A DNA stretch of 64,000 bases, taken from positions 91,202,001-91,266,000 of the forward strand of contig OZ231126.1 in assembly GCA_965153355.1 (NCBI GenBank), written 5' to 3'. Under the pieces are notes generated by a model. That model saw only the letters and a program-made list of their open reading frames with translations, did not search any database and was not told the origin of the DNA. This document shows, piece after piece, positions 38,085 through 48,967 of the stretch. How positions within the stretch are numbered: the first letter of the stretch is position 1; each line of letters begins with the position of its first letter. The stretch is from Flaccisagitta enflata (taxonomy: Eukaryota > Chaetognatha > Sagittoidea > Aphragmophora). The position numbers and the translations under genes are program-made.

Positions 38085-38330
38085 GTGAGATTTTCAATCT
38101 CAGTTTCGCCAAAAAGTCACAGTTTTAACGTCTCTCAATATTTTTTCGACGAGGAATCCAAAAATTGCAGCCTCGAGGACCTCAGAGAACGTATTAAAAA
38201 TCTTTTAGGAAAGCTTACCGTAGGTCTCTTCTATGGTCCGTCACAAATCTTGATCCATTTTCCTCAGTGCGATTGTACGAGTAATTCTGAAGGTCGAAAG
38301 AATAGATTTGATACTGTGAAAACGGATAAG
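38085..38330 (+). other. Unassigned coding-like open frame
   Basis: About 82 codons in one frame with protein-like composition (S-L-E-D-L-R-E-R-I-K-N-L-L-G-K-L), ending where hairpin element 8 begins. It lies 440 bp upstream of exon C on the same strand. No splice borders could be fixed and no domain is recognised. It may be an alternative or decayed exon, or chance. Confidence 0.25.
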
Positions 38331-38332
38331 GC

Positions 38333-38616
38333 TTTTTGGATGAGTCCGTCAGGAACGCATCTCTATAAGTGGGTCCGTCCGTCCGTCCGTCCGTCAGTCC
38401 GTCGGTCCGTCCGTCCGTCGGTCGGTCCGTTGCGCCTGAGCAAAAACCGCGTTTCTCGGCTGTTTTCGGATCTTACACTAAAACAAATGATCATCCAACA
38501 TGTTTTGAGAGTCCTTTCACGCGTCTGTTCGTCTGTCTGTCTCTTCATACATATTTCACATGATCAAAACACGCTGAGACACAGCCCGGACGCATCGTTG
38601 CCCGGTCGGGCTTGTT
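38333..38616 (+). mobile_element. Hairpin element 8 (long subfamily)
   Basis: TTTTTGGATGAGTCCGTCAG GAACGCATCTCTATAAGTGG, GTCCGTCCGTCC run, body with AAAAACCGCGTTTCTCGGCT and CCAACATGTTTTGAGAGTCC, right end CGGACGCATC, GTTGCCCGGTCGGGCTTGTT. Closely related to element 2 at 6.7 kb; the left hairpin has a mismatch (GAGTC against GCGTC). Confidence 0.75.
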
Positions 38617-38771
38617 AAAGTGTCCTTTGTCCTATTTTTGAAGTTCCGAGGCGACGCACGAGACGTTGTTCTCATAAACTTGTTTCTGAAATTCCTACCT
38701 CATAACTTCTTACTAGTTCTACCTAACTCAAGCGCTTTTCATCGTTCTTTCTCCTACTTCATCCTCGTCAG

Positions 38772-39427
38772 CCCCTTCGATGTCGTCGTCGACGCCTTCG
38801 TTTGGTGACCGACAAACTGATGGGTGTTCAGTTGAACGTCAACGGGGACATGGGCAACACGTGGAAATGGTTCGATCAACTTCCGCTCGCGAGTCGGGAC
38901 TTTTTCCAAGGTAATGAAGTGGAGGAAGATGGCGGAGAATTCGGAGGCGATATGGAAAGTGGCGGCGATGTCGGTGCGGCGGCGGCGGCGTCGGCGGCGG
39001 CGGCGGCTCTTCCAGTAGCGCCACCATCAACGCCCGTAATGACCACGCTAACGCCGACCGCGAAACCGGCGCCCACCGGCGCCGCGGCTACGTCCAACCC
39101 CCCGTCAGGATTGAGGCCAACTAGCGGAGCTTCGACCGGGGCCGGGGCTTCGGCGGCGTCGAAAAAGGCGCCTCCTCAGTCGACGGCGTTGTTGGCGGAA
39201 GTCGTTTCCGGAATGATCGTCGACGCCGACGGACATCCGACGAGACACGTGGATGGCGCCGACTTTGACGACGGCGTGGAAACGGGAGCCGATGACGCCG
39301 ATGAACCGGAAATGGAGCTCGTCCCGGCGCCGGCCATCGGCGTCATCGCCGGAAAAATCGACAGAAATATCGGCGTCAAAATCGTCAGTCAGGAGAAAAT
39401 GTTCCTCTCGTTTCAGGCCAAAAACAA
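38772..39427 (+). CDS. FAM194/ERICH6-like gene, exon C
   Basis: Donor GTCAGT at 39428. The acceptor is either TCGTCAG (38771) after a good pyrimidine tract or GTTCAG (38831); both keep phase 0. The earlier start adds an Arg-rich stretch that looks unnatural, so the later one may be right. The exon carries VNGDMGNTWKWFD, then about 150 residues of acidic, Ala/Gly/Pro/Thr-rich low complexity (poly-Ala around 38975-39013), then VPAPAIGV and IDRNIGVKIVSQEKMFLSF. Family knowledge: FAM194 domains show a W-x-W motif, a P-P-x-Q-x-I stretch and an I-x-V-R-I-x-S-Q-D-K-I-x-L-x-F block in this order. The exon is strongly GC-rich in an AT-rich locus and ends in phase 2 (bases AA of a Lys codon). Confidence 0.7.
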
Positions 39428-39721
39428 GTCAGTTTTTTTGTGACTCGTCATTGACACAAACGCTTTTTTTGACTTTGATTTCTCTCTCTTGAATAGGCAA
39501 TTAGCCAATTAATAATCGTAGGAGGGGGATTTGACTAGAATATCAGTATATTTGAAATGAAACATGCAGTGAGTAAGAAATAGAAAATCGGAGCGACCCT
39601 CTGAGCTGGATTTACAGCCACCGACCACTCGGTGGGGTGACTACAAGGGCACGGGCTCGTTAATCATTTGTCACCTCTGAAATCTCGTTCGAGCCATCCA
39701 TTTCCGACGTTGTATTAGTTT

Positions 39722-39976
<255 letters not shown>

Positions 39977-40132
39977 TAGTTTTTGTTGTTGCACAGACTC
40001 ACTTGGACTAAACTAAGGAATGAGTCCCTCGGTTGTGATCGATCGCCCGATCTTCAAGAATTTGTTTGACATGAAAGAACATTTGTTTCACTTTGACCAA
40101 GATATCTCATCATAAGGCAAATAAATGAGAGC

Positions 40133-40571
40133 AACAAGGCCGGATACACGGGCCGGGACAGTGCGCCGGGAGTAATTTTTCTTTGACCTATCCCTAGCTC
40201 TATCCTTAGCTCTGTCCTCAGATCTATCAGAAGCTCAATTAATCTTATCAGAAGCTCGAAACATAACAGAATAAAATTATATTATCTTTTGATAATTCAC
40301 TTATCATTTGGTAATTTGTTTAGCCTTAATTGGATCAAGATTACAATAGTTTTGAAGAGTTTGGGGTTGACTCAGAGTTACTTGATGGATTTATATTGTG
40401 ATGAAATGTATGAAAGTGAATGATGAGGGTAATGACTTACTGATAATCGAGTTTGTTTCAGAAATTTTGCTCATGTTAGGCGATTTTCAAAATGAGCTTG
40501 ACCGCCTGACAGACCAAAAGACAAGAGCCACTAATAGAGGCACGTCAGAGATGCGTTGGCGCACCTAAAAA
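40133..40571 (-). mobile_element. Hairpin element 9
   Basis: On the minus strand: TTTTTAGGTGCGCCAACGCA, later the arm copy CGGCGCACTG, and the right-end palindrome GGCCCGTGTATCCGGCC with TTGTT. The left subfamily stem here is GGTGCGCC; the distant copy GGCGCAC follows it. Confidence 0.6.
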
Positions 40572-40668
40572 TGAAAAAAAAATAGATGGTTTACAATAAA
40601 TCAACGCCGGTAGAAAACCATCACTCACCTGTCACCTCGGATTTGCAACTAGGGCCCATTTTAGAATT

Positions 40669-40904
40669 AACAAGACCGGATACACGGCTACCCCAGTCGC
40701 GTGCGGGTGGGCAGGAGCCGAAATTGAGATCACTAGATCATTTGGGCAGGGGCAGTGAGGCCAAAAATTGCAAAAAAAAAAAGTAAAGTGTGATGGACGG
40801 AAGGACGAACCGAGGGACCAACAGACGAACTGAGGGACCAACAGACGAACCGACGGACGGACCGACAAAGCGGGGTGTAGAGTCGCGTGCTACGCGACTA
40901 AAAA
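40669..40904 (-). mobile_element. Hairpin element 10
   Basis: On the minus strand: TTTTTAGTCGCGTAGCACGC GACTCTACACC, a GTCCGTCGGTTCGTC run, body, CCCGCACGCGACTGGGGTAG, then palindrome AGCCGTGTATCCGGTC and TTGTT. 236 bp, nearest relative of element 12. Confidence 0.75.
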
Positions 40905-40970
40905 GGTCCAAAATTTGGGACATACATATATCAAAATCCAAATTTCTGAATGCATTCTATCAAAGCGTCA

Positions 40971-42397
40971 TTTTTAGTCGCGTGCACGCGACTCTACAAC
41001 CCGCTCCGTCGGTCGGTCCGTCCGTCGGTCCGTCGGTCCGTCGGTCGGTCGGTAACACTTTGCTTTTTTTCGTCTTTTTGGGTCGTCTGGAGTTATTTTG
41101 AGTCATTTTTTTGTTGTTATAGAGAATTATTGATTGCTTTTAGTCATTTTTGGTCATTTTTGGTCATTTTTGGTCATTTTGGTCATTTTGGTTGTTTTGG
41201 TCATTTTGGTAGTTTTTGATTATTTTCGATCATTTTTGGTCATTTTTGGTCATTTTTGGTCATTTTGGGCATTTTTGGTCATTTTTGGTCATTTTTGGTC
41301 ATTTTTGGTTAAAGTCTGCTGGTTAAAATCTGCTGGTTAAAGTCTGCTGGTTAAAGTCTGCTGGTTAAAGTCTGCTGGTTAAAGTCTGCTGGGTAAAGTC
41401 TGATGGTTAAAGTCTGCTGGTTTAAATCTGCTGGTTTAAATCTGCTGGTTTAAGTCTGCTGGTTTAAATCTAATGGGTTAAGTCTGCTGGTTAAAGTCTG
41501 CTGGTTTAGATATGCAAGTTTAAGTCTGCTGGTTTAAGTCTGCTGGTTTAAGTCTGCTGGTTTAAGTCTGCTGGTTTAAATTTAATGGTTTAAGTCTGCT
41601 GGTCTAATGGTTTAAGTCTGCTGGTTTAAGTCTGCTGGTTAAAATGGTATTAAAGATAAGTATGGTGTAAGTCTGGTTAAAGTCTGGTTTAAGTCTGGTG
41701 TAAGTCTGGTTTAAGTCTGGTTTTAGTCTGGTTTAAGACTGGTTCATGTCTGATTTATGTCTGGTTTAGGTCTGGGTTAGGTCTGGTTTAGGTCTGGTTT
41801 GGGTCTGGTGTATGTCTGGTTTTTATCTGGTTTATGTTTGATTTAATCCTGATTTAGGTCTGGTTTTGGTCTGGTTTTGGTCTGGTTTTGGTTTGGTTTA
41901 ATTCTGGTTTGAGTCTGGTTTGAGTCTGGTTTGAGTTGGGTTTGAGTCTGGTTTGATTCTGGTTTGAGCCTGGTTTGAGCCTGGTTTGAGCCTGGTTTTG
42001 GTCTGGTTTGAGTCTGGTTTGAGTCTGGTTTGAGTCTGGTTTGAGTCTGGTTTGAGTCTGGTTTGAGTCTGGTTTGAGTCTGGTTTAAGTCTGGTTTGAG
42101 TCTGGTTTGAGTCTGGTTTGAGTCTGGTTTGAGTCTGGCTTAAATCTGGTTTATGTCTGGTTTATGTCTGGTTTATGTCTGGTTTATGTCTGGTTTATGT
42201 CTGGTTTATGTCTGATTTATGTCTGGTTTCGGTCTGGTTTAATTCTGGTTTGAGTCTGGTTTGAGTCTGGTTTGAGTCTGCTTTGGGTCTGTTTTGGGTT
42301 GCGTTTAAGTCTGATTTTCGATAAAAAGGTACAATAAGGAGTCAGGTCAGTTCAGTTATTTTTGTCCTGCACGCGACTTATAGGTGTTGGCCTTGTT
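40971..42397 (+). mobile_element. Hairpin element 11 with giant minisatellite core
   Basis: TTTTTAGTCGCGTGCACGCG ACTCTACAACC, GGTCGGTCCGTCC run, then over 1.2 kb of tandem repeats, then GCACGCGACTTATAGG, GTTGGCC and TTGTT. A related empty site exists at 45019-45066: TGCATTCTATCAAAGCGT is followed directly by T7 and CCTACACC. The same flanks enclose the element here (TTTTT at the left, TTTTCCTACAC at the right), so the borders are AGTCGCG and GGCCTTG within a T run. Confidence 0.8.
41134..42335. repeat. Three successive minisatellites in element 11
   Basis: 10-bp units GGTCATTTTT (41134-41310), 14-bp units TTAAAGTCTGCTGG (41311-41650), and 11-bp units GTCTGGTTTGA (41670-42290). The second and third share GTCTG..GGTTT, so one may derive from the other. 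Confidence 0.85.
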
Positions 42398-42424
42398 TTC
42401 CTACACAAAAATATTCTCATAATA

Positions 42425-44993
42425 CAGTATGATTCACTCGTTTGCAACATTTGATGACAATGTACCTCAAAAAGTAATAAAGATAATCAAATTCTGAAAA
42501 AAATCTCTGAAAGATAAATGTCTGGCATTTTTTCATATACAATTCTTAGAGATTTTTTAGATAAATCTGATGCTATTGGCATCAGAGAAGTCACGATACT
42601 ATCGACTAGTAGATTAATCAGGTCGATTTTCTATATTTTCAAAAAATCTTCCTGATTCACCAAAGCACAAATGTATCAGGTCGATTTTTTGTCTGTTTTC
42701 CGGCCTGAATGAAGCTAGCACTAATTTAGTAATCAGCCTGATCTCTGAGTAAATTAAGAAAAAAAAAGTTATAAAACTGAATTCCTTTGATATTGAATAA
42801 GCAAAAATGGAATAATGAACAAATTGAATACATTTTTTTTTCGTTAAAAAGGAACAAGGCGCAGAAAACTGTGGAGATCGAGACCGCTTTTCATCCAAAA
42901 TATTACCCATCTTGGAAAAAAAGCCTCTCCGAGTATGCAGTTTCATAAATGCGGGTCTCCGCGTTGTAAACTTGAGCAACAGATGGACAAACAGATGGAC
43001 GGACAAAGCCAGTATACATGCTAAAAAAATCTCGCCTTGTTCAATTTGATGAAAAAAAAATGAGCTAGTTAAAGAGGCATGTTAAAAACTTTGGGCTTTT
43101 GGTAGTCGGTAGAGTTTTCCTCCGCTCCTACTATCTAGGAAAAAAGTTTGGAAACGCTTAGGATTTACAGTATGTTTTCTTCCTCCTGTACTCAAAACTT
43201 ATGTACCTGATTGTTTTTGGTTATTCTCATATTTTTACAAACTAAACAGAAAAACAATTTTTATTCCACTTTAGGGATGGCAAGTTTTATTTGTTTATCA
43301 CATGAGATGGTTATGGTGAAAATGGTAGATTTTGGTCATTTTTGTTTGCATAATTGGGCTACTTACCTTTTGAAATCCATGAGATTATAGAACTAGAGCT
43401 TAAGAGCTAACCAGTGGTGCAATCGGCATGTTTCCTTCACTTTTTGGTAAGATTTAAGGGCATTTCAAAGATTTCAATTTAAGGGCATTTCAAAGATAAA
43501 ATGGGAGTAAAAAGGAGAAATTCTATTTTTTCTGCCATTTTTGAAAGAACATGACCAACTTCAAACTGATGGCATTTTCAAACGGTTTGATGTACTGATA
43601 GGAGATTGTGCTCAGATTGTAAATTTTTCAACATAGATTAAATGCTCATAAATTTAGTTTATCTATCTTAACGAGAAGTCAAAATATCTCTCTTTAAAGG
43701 TTTTTCCAAACACATTTCCTTGATAGTTATGAGTGCTTATTTACTCTTTTTTTTTTTTGGTATCAACTATAAGTGACTACAAACTTTCAAGGCCGAGGTA
43801 AAAATCTTGAATATCTAATCTTGTGATACCGGTTGGTTTCTAAGACATGTTGCTCTGAAAGTAAACAGCATTGATATATGGGGAAAGGACTAACTGGCAA
43901 AAAATCGACCCATGGTCGATACTGAGTCGATACTTTTTTTGGGATCGACCAAGATAAGATCGACCTGGTCGATACTGTAAAACAAAAAATCGTGACACCT
44001 CTGATTGGCATATAATGAAAAGATGTCAATTTTTGGCAAAAAAACAACAACATTTTTTCTGTCTTTTTTCACTAAATAATGCCTGAAGGGCATCTCTCTT
44101 TGTTTCCATAAATAATATTGAACATCTTCAATTTACAGCCAATCTGGTGTCAAAAGTTCAAATTTTTAGCAATGAGACAAATCTAAAAAAAATCGGTTTT
44201 CCTGACAGCATGACAAAATGGTTCATTTCAAATTGAAAAATTTTCAGTATGTTTGTGAAAAAAGTGTCACTTTCTTTGTTCATGAGGAAATGCCAGACAT
44301 TTACAGTGGGGTTTGTGGAATAACAGCCTAAACTGGAGGAAGGTATTTAAGTGTCTTAATTTCATTTGACAAACTTGATATTTGAAGTATAAGTTGTTCA
44401 CTTAATGCTTTTGTCCCTGAGTTTTTTGGTTGCTATGGAAACCAAAATTATTTTTTTGAACATTTATAACAACTAGAATATCAATATTTTGACAAATATT
44501 ATCAGGGAACATTACTCAGAATTAAATTTGCTACAACTTTCCCACAGTATGTCCTGTAAGAATATTGCTCGTTTAGCCGTTGCTAGGGAGCATCATTTAG
44601 CGGTTGCTAGGTGTGATGCCCCCTAGCAACGGCCAAACGAGCAATATTCTTACAGAATATACTGTGGGAAAGTTAGCAAGATTTTGAGCAATGTTCCCTG
44701 ACAATATTTCTCAAAATATTGATATTTTAGTGGTTATGAATGTTTGAAAAAATAATTTTGGTTTCCATAGCAACCGAAAAACTCAGGGACAAAAGCTTCG
44801 AGTGAACAACATATATTTCAAATATCAAGTTTGTCAAATGAAATTAAGACACTTAAATACCTTCCTCCAGTTTAGGCTGTTATTCCACGAACCCCACTGT
44901 ATCTTTCAGAGACTTTTTTTCCGAATTTGATTATCTTTATTACTTTTTGAGTTAAGTCGTCATCAAATGTTGCAAACGAGATGAATCATACTG
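42425..44993. mobile_element. Outer foldback element interrupted by P10
   Basis: Left arm 42425-42533 (CAGTATGATTCACTCGTTTG, AAAGTAATAAAGATAATCAA, TGTCTGGCATTT) is complementary to a right arm split into 44271-44301 and 44902-44993 by the insertion of P10. The interior (42540-44270) is AT-rich. A 130-codon minus frame (42614-43006) has no domain I recognise. Phrases around the Watson-complementary TCGATACTGAG near 43915 and 43967 form local repeats. Confidence 0.7.
44304..44899. mobile_element. Palindromic MITE P10 (TA target)
   Basis: CAGTGGGGTTTGTGGAATAA at the left, TTATTCCACGAACCCCACTG at the right, flanked by TA. The arms are complementary nearly to the centre, where CCTAGCAACGGCCAAACGAG and its complement sit beside CCCACAGTATGTCCTGTAAG. 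The uninterrupted target (CAGACATT-TA-TCTTTCAG) is preserved in complement in the left arm of the outer foldback. Confidence 0.85.
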
Positions 44994-45079
44994 AATAAAA
45001 AAAAATGCTCATTTCTAAATGCATTCTATCAAAGCGTAGTTTTTTTCCTACACCGAAATATCTTTATAAAATCTATAAA

Positions 45080-45229
45080 AACAAGGCCGGATACACGGCC
45101 AATACTAGTTGCGGACGGGTGGGCAGGGGCCGAAATGCGCGTTTTCCCACTTTTCAACTCGTGCTCACCGACGGACCAACGGACGGACGGACAAAGCCTC
45201 TTATAGAGTCGCTTGTCCGCGACTAAAAA
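45080..45229 (-). mobile_element. Hairpin element 12
   Basis: On the minus strand: TTTTTAGTCGCGGACAAGCG ACTCTATAAGAGGCTTTGTCC, a CGTCCGTTGG run, then GTCCGCAACTAGTATTGGCC, palindrome GGCCGTGTATCCGGCC and TTGTT. The distant arm copy has GTCCGC, as does the loop side of this hairpin, where other copies have GCACGC. 150 bp. Confidence 0.8.
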
Positions 45230-45308
45230 CATGCACATTTCTAAATGAACCCTGTATGGGAGACCATTATACATCATTTAACAATCTCCATCCTTTCTTT
45301 TACTATAG

Positions 45309-45410
45309 GTTGGTCAGTTTTAACGTCGGTTCCAAGATTACATTGCTCACTCAAGAAAGTGTTCTTGACTCAACCTGCAAAAACTACAAACAAGAATTGA
45401 GAAATTTCAG
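45309..45410 (+). CDS. FAM194/ERICH6-like gene, exon D
   Basis: Acceptor ACTATAG at 45308, donor GTATTT at 45411. Its first base completes the Lys codon left by exon C; it then reads LVSFNVGSKITLLTQESVL and K-N-Y-K-Q-E-L-R-N-F and ends in phase 2. F-N-V-G-S-K-I follows the S-Q-E-K-M block directly, as F-N-x-G-T-K-x does in remembered vertebrate ERICH6 sequences. The joint evidence of phase and motif order makes this the best supported junction in the window. Confidence 0.75.
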
Positions 45411-45559
45411 GTATTTAATTGATGTGATTGCAAATATTGTCTATCTTTTTGTATCTCTTTATCTGTCAGTTTTGTGTCATTCGGTCTGTCTGCCGATCTT
45501 TGAGTCTGTCTCTATCAATCTCTGTCTGTCTGTCTGTCTGTCTTTCTGTCTGTCTGCGG

Positions 45560-45739
<180 letters not shown>

Positions 45740-45740
45740 G

Positions 45741-45742
45741 TC

Positions 45743-45827
<85 letters not shown>
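45741..45827. repeat. (CT)n microsatellite
   Basis: CT run directly following the GT run, making a 265-bp compound array within a 502-bp intron. Confidence 0.97.
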
Positions 45828-45829
<2 letters not shown>

Positions 45830-45912
45830 TTAGTATCTGTCCGTCTATAGATCTATCCATTTGCATCACTCGCCCACAGTCTCTCCTTTCATTTTTACTA
45901 ATTCGAACTCAG

Positions 45913-45997
45913 ACGGGCGACGCGGACTTTGATGAGAAAGATGATTGATACCATCCCACAAGTCGAATTAGAACTCAAATTGGCTGGCAAGTTGTAA
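45913..45997 (+). CDS. FAM194/ERICH6-like gene, terminal exon E
   Basis: Acceptor CGAACTCAG after a T-rich tract. The first base completes the Arg codon from exon D; the exon then reads RATRTLMRKMIDTIPQVEL and ends L-A-G-K-L before TAA (45995-45997). Phase agreement and the basic, helical character continue exon D smoothly. I do not remember the family well enough to align this tail. Another frame reads only eleven residues before a stop. Confidence 0.55.
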
Positions 45998-46069
45998 CGT
46001 CAAATGTCTCTACAGAGAGACTACAGACTACAGAGAGACTACAGAGAAGTGCTAAATACAAAGTGTGTA

Positions 46070-46424
46070 CCCCCTAAAACTATAGCACCCCCACCTACAG
46101 CCCTAACTTATTATATAAGTAATATAACAGAGACTATCGGGGGAAAAAAAAGAATATTTGAATACTGAGGATTATACATGTGGCGCCACCAGAGCGATTT
46201 TCAAATTTTGACCTCTAACTCAAGATATAGCTTATAAAAATGTTAAAATTAGCTACTATTAAATGTTTATAAGATTAAAGATTTTGTACCAAACTGGAAT
46301 GGAAATTTCAAAATCGCTTTGTTGGCACCACTTGTATAATCCTCAGCTACGATTTACAACTCAGAATAAACTACTTGTGGCTGTAGTTTGATCTGTAAGG
46401 GGGGCTAATACAATTTTAGGGGTT
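46070..46424. mobile_element. Foldback element P11 in the putative 3' UTR
   Basis: CCCCTAAAACTATAGC at the left and CAATTTTAGGGG at the right. Inner arms GAGGATTATACATGTGGCGC and CACCACTTGTATAATCCTC, with GAGCGATTTT and AAAATCGCTTT. No coding. It sits between the stop codon and the polyadenylation signals. Confidence 0.65.
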
Positions 46425-46518
46425 CTCACCTTGTTTTAACCCTTCTTCTGTACTAGTTATCTAGATTGATAGATCCTTTCAGCGCTATATGGACTGTTTA
46501 CAACTACTTTCTGCATGT

Positions 46519-46535
46519 AATAAAGATGAAATAAA
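46519..46535 (+). promoter_or_regulatory. Candidate polyadenylation signals
   Basis: Two AATAAA hexamers (46519-46524 and 46530-46535), 520 bp after the stop codon of exon E on the same strand. The hexamer is common in AT-rich DNA, so this is a candidate only. Confidence 0.4.
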
Positions 46536-46745
46536 GATGATAGTCGCGAGAATTTCTCATATCCTAATTAGAATAGAAATTTGGCGTGGGAAGGAATCCA
46601 TTATTTTAAGTAGTTCTTCCTATCACAAATACTTGTCCTACGAGGGCATCAATAGACAGTTGACCATGGAGATTCACTTTGCCTAAGTTCTAATCTATCT
46701 TTCTTTCAGTCTGTCTATCTGTCAGTATCACCGTCTGTCTGCCTA

Positions 46746-46998
<253 letters not shown>

Positions 46999-47133
46999 GA
47001 GAGGAAGGGACCGGAAATGAGAAGGTGCAAATGGGGAGGAAATCTGCGCCACCGTTTTTTCCGCTTATCATTTGTTTCACGCTCACTAGCTTTTTACGCC
47101 GAGCCTCCAGAGGCGCCGCGCTGTTGGCATTCT

Positions 47134-47284
<151 letters not shown>

Positions 47285-47318
47285 AAAAGAGAGAAAGAAA
47301 GAAAGCAAGTATGAACAA

Positions 47319-47322
47319 AGGA

Positions 47323-47394
<72 letters not shown>

Positions 47395-47420
47395 ACGAAA
47401 GAACGAAAGAACGAAAGAGA
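47319..47420. repeat. (GAAA)n microsatellite
   Basis: About 20 GAAA units, then GAAC/GAAA alternation. Confidence 0.95.
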
Positions 47421-47495
47421 AAATGAAAAAAAAAAATAAGAGGAAAAGAGAAAATAAATAAAGAAAAGATTGTGTTCCTCGCGCCACGATTGTCA

Positions 47496-47640
47496 TGGGA
47501 CGTCCTAGTTTTAACAAAGACAATTCTGATCTGGTTACGCGTTACAATAAAAGAGATCCAGTTTGACAGTGAAAAGCGCCGAGGAATTGTTACACAGTGG
47601 AATTTACGAGATAAGAAATCCGTGAACCATCTTTTCTATT
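47496..47640 (+). other. Frameshifted coding-like patch
   Basis: From ATG at 47496 one frame reads MGRPSFNKDNSDLVTRYNKR and stops at TGA after D-P-V. An overlapping frame continues Q-F-D-S-E-K-R-R-G-I-V-T-Q-W-N-L-R-D-K-K to about 47635. Both have protein-like composition and low bias to repeats, as if one coding segment carried a frameshift or hidden junction. No family recognised. Confidence 0.3.
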
Positions 47641-47926
47641 TTAGTCGAGTGCACGCGACTCTACAAGTTAGTTGGTCCGTCGGTCTGGAGGATGTTCACG
47701 ATTGTTGCTTGAGCATTGCTTATACTGACCGTGAACATCTCCCAGTAAATTGGTCGGTCAGTCTCTCAGTGGATCTTTCCAGTTGCATGCACACGACCCC
47801 ACACCTTGTCGGTTGGTCAGTCCGTCCGTCCATTGGTCGACCTCTACTCGAGTGTATGATTAGCCTCATCATCTCTGCCCTCGCTGACCTACGCCTGACT
47901 TAGGCAGTCGTGTAACCGGCCTTGCT
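47639..47926 (+). mobile_element. Hairpin element 13, perhaps two nested
   Basis: TTTTAGTCGAGTGCACGCGA CTCTACAAG with GGTCCGTCGG; a second start-like hairpin CAGTTGCATGCACACGACC near 47779 with GGTCAGTCCGTCCGTCC. The right end has GGCAGTCGTGTAACCGGCCT. Diverged. Confidence 0.55.
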
Positions 47927-48047
47927 TTGGTAGTTTCGTGCTTTCACTTTGGCCAGGATTTGGATATGGAAATCCTTGAATAAACGAAAAGAAAAAAAAT
48001 CCGAAATTTGTGTCACGTGACTTTTAGTATGTAGTCACGTGATGAAG

Positions 48048-48192
<145 letters not shown>

Positions 48193-48429
48193 GAGAGATT
48201 AGAGAGCAGATGGACAGGGATATTCATTGTTTGACCAATTGCGCAACAATCTAGAAATCTTTAAAGAAAAGTTTTGTCTAATTAGTAGGACCCGAGGCAA
48301 ATTTGCCCCAGCAAATTTTGACTCAAACGTTGTATGTTTCTCTGTTTTATCTAAAGAATAAATTCTATCCCTTGCGAATTGTCATGATTTTTTTTAAAAA
48401 TCCCTTAGATTTTAAGAAAAATAGCTGAA

Positions 48430-48965
48430 TTTTGTCCTTCCGTCCTTCCGTCCTTCCGTCCTTCCGTCCCCCCCCCCCCCGATGGGCCATTGAGGCCTCA
48501 TATCCTCACTCTCAGGCCTGATTTAGGCCCTCTAAGCCCTCAAATTAGCCCTCCAGGCCTCAAATCAGCTCTCTGGGCCTCAAATCAGCTCTCCAGGCCT
48601 CAAATCAGCTCTCAAGGCATCAAATCAGCTCTCAAGGCCTCAAATCCGCTCTCCAGACCTCAAATCAGCATTCCAGGCCCCAAATCAGCCCTCCAGGCCT
48701 CAAATCTGCCCCCAAGGCCTAAGTTCTGCCCCCAGACCTCAAATCTAATCTTCAGGCATAAATCTTCCCCCAGACCTCAAACCCAGCCTCAATTACCTCT
48801 TAGGCCTGCTATATTCCCCCTCAGGACGTCTGGAAATTCCCCCCTGTGTCCTACAGGACATCGGCCCTTTGGGGCCGCTGCCCTGCTCTCACTCCACTAC
48901 TTCACTTGATCACCCCAAGCAGGGCATCGGGTACCGCTGACCATGTGCGATCCTTGGATGACTAG
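48430..48965. mobile_element. FB-A4 with 20-bp array
   Basis: Array 48482-48820 of units CAAATCAGCTCTCCAGGCCT, then the conserved block CCCTGTGTCCTACAGGACAT (48843) and CGGCCCTTTGGGGCCGCTGC, then GGGTACCGCTGACCATGTGC and GATCCTTGGATGACTAG. The array unit is the complement of the 21-bp unit in FB-A1. CCTTCCGT repeats and a C run precede the array. Confidence 0.75.
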
Positions 48966-48967
48966 TT

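Noticed and set aside
41134-42335. Possible CRISPR-like array
   Set aside because: Units of 10-14 bp are contiguous with no spacers, and the sequence is eukaryotic.
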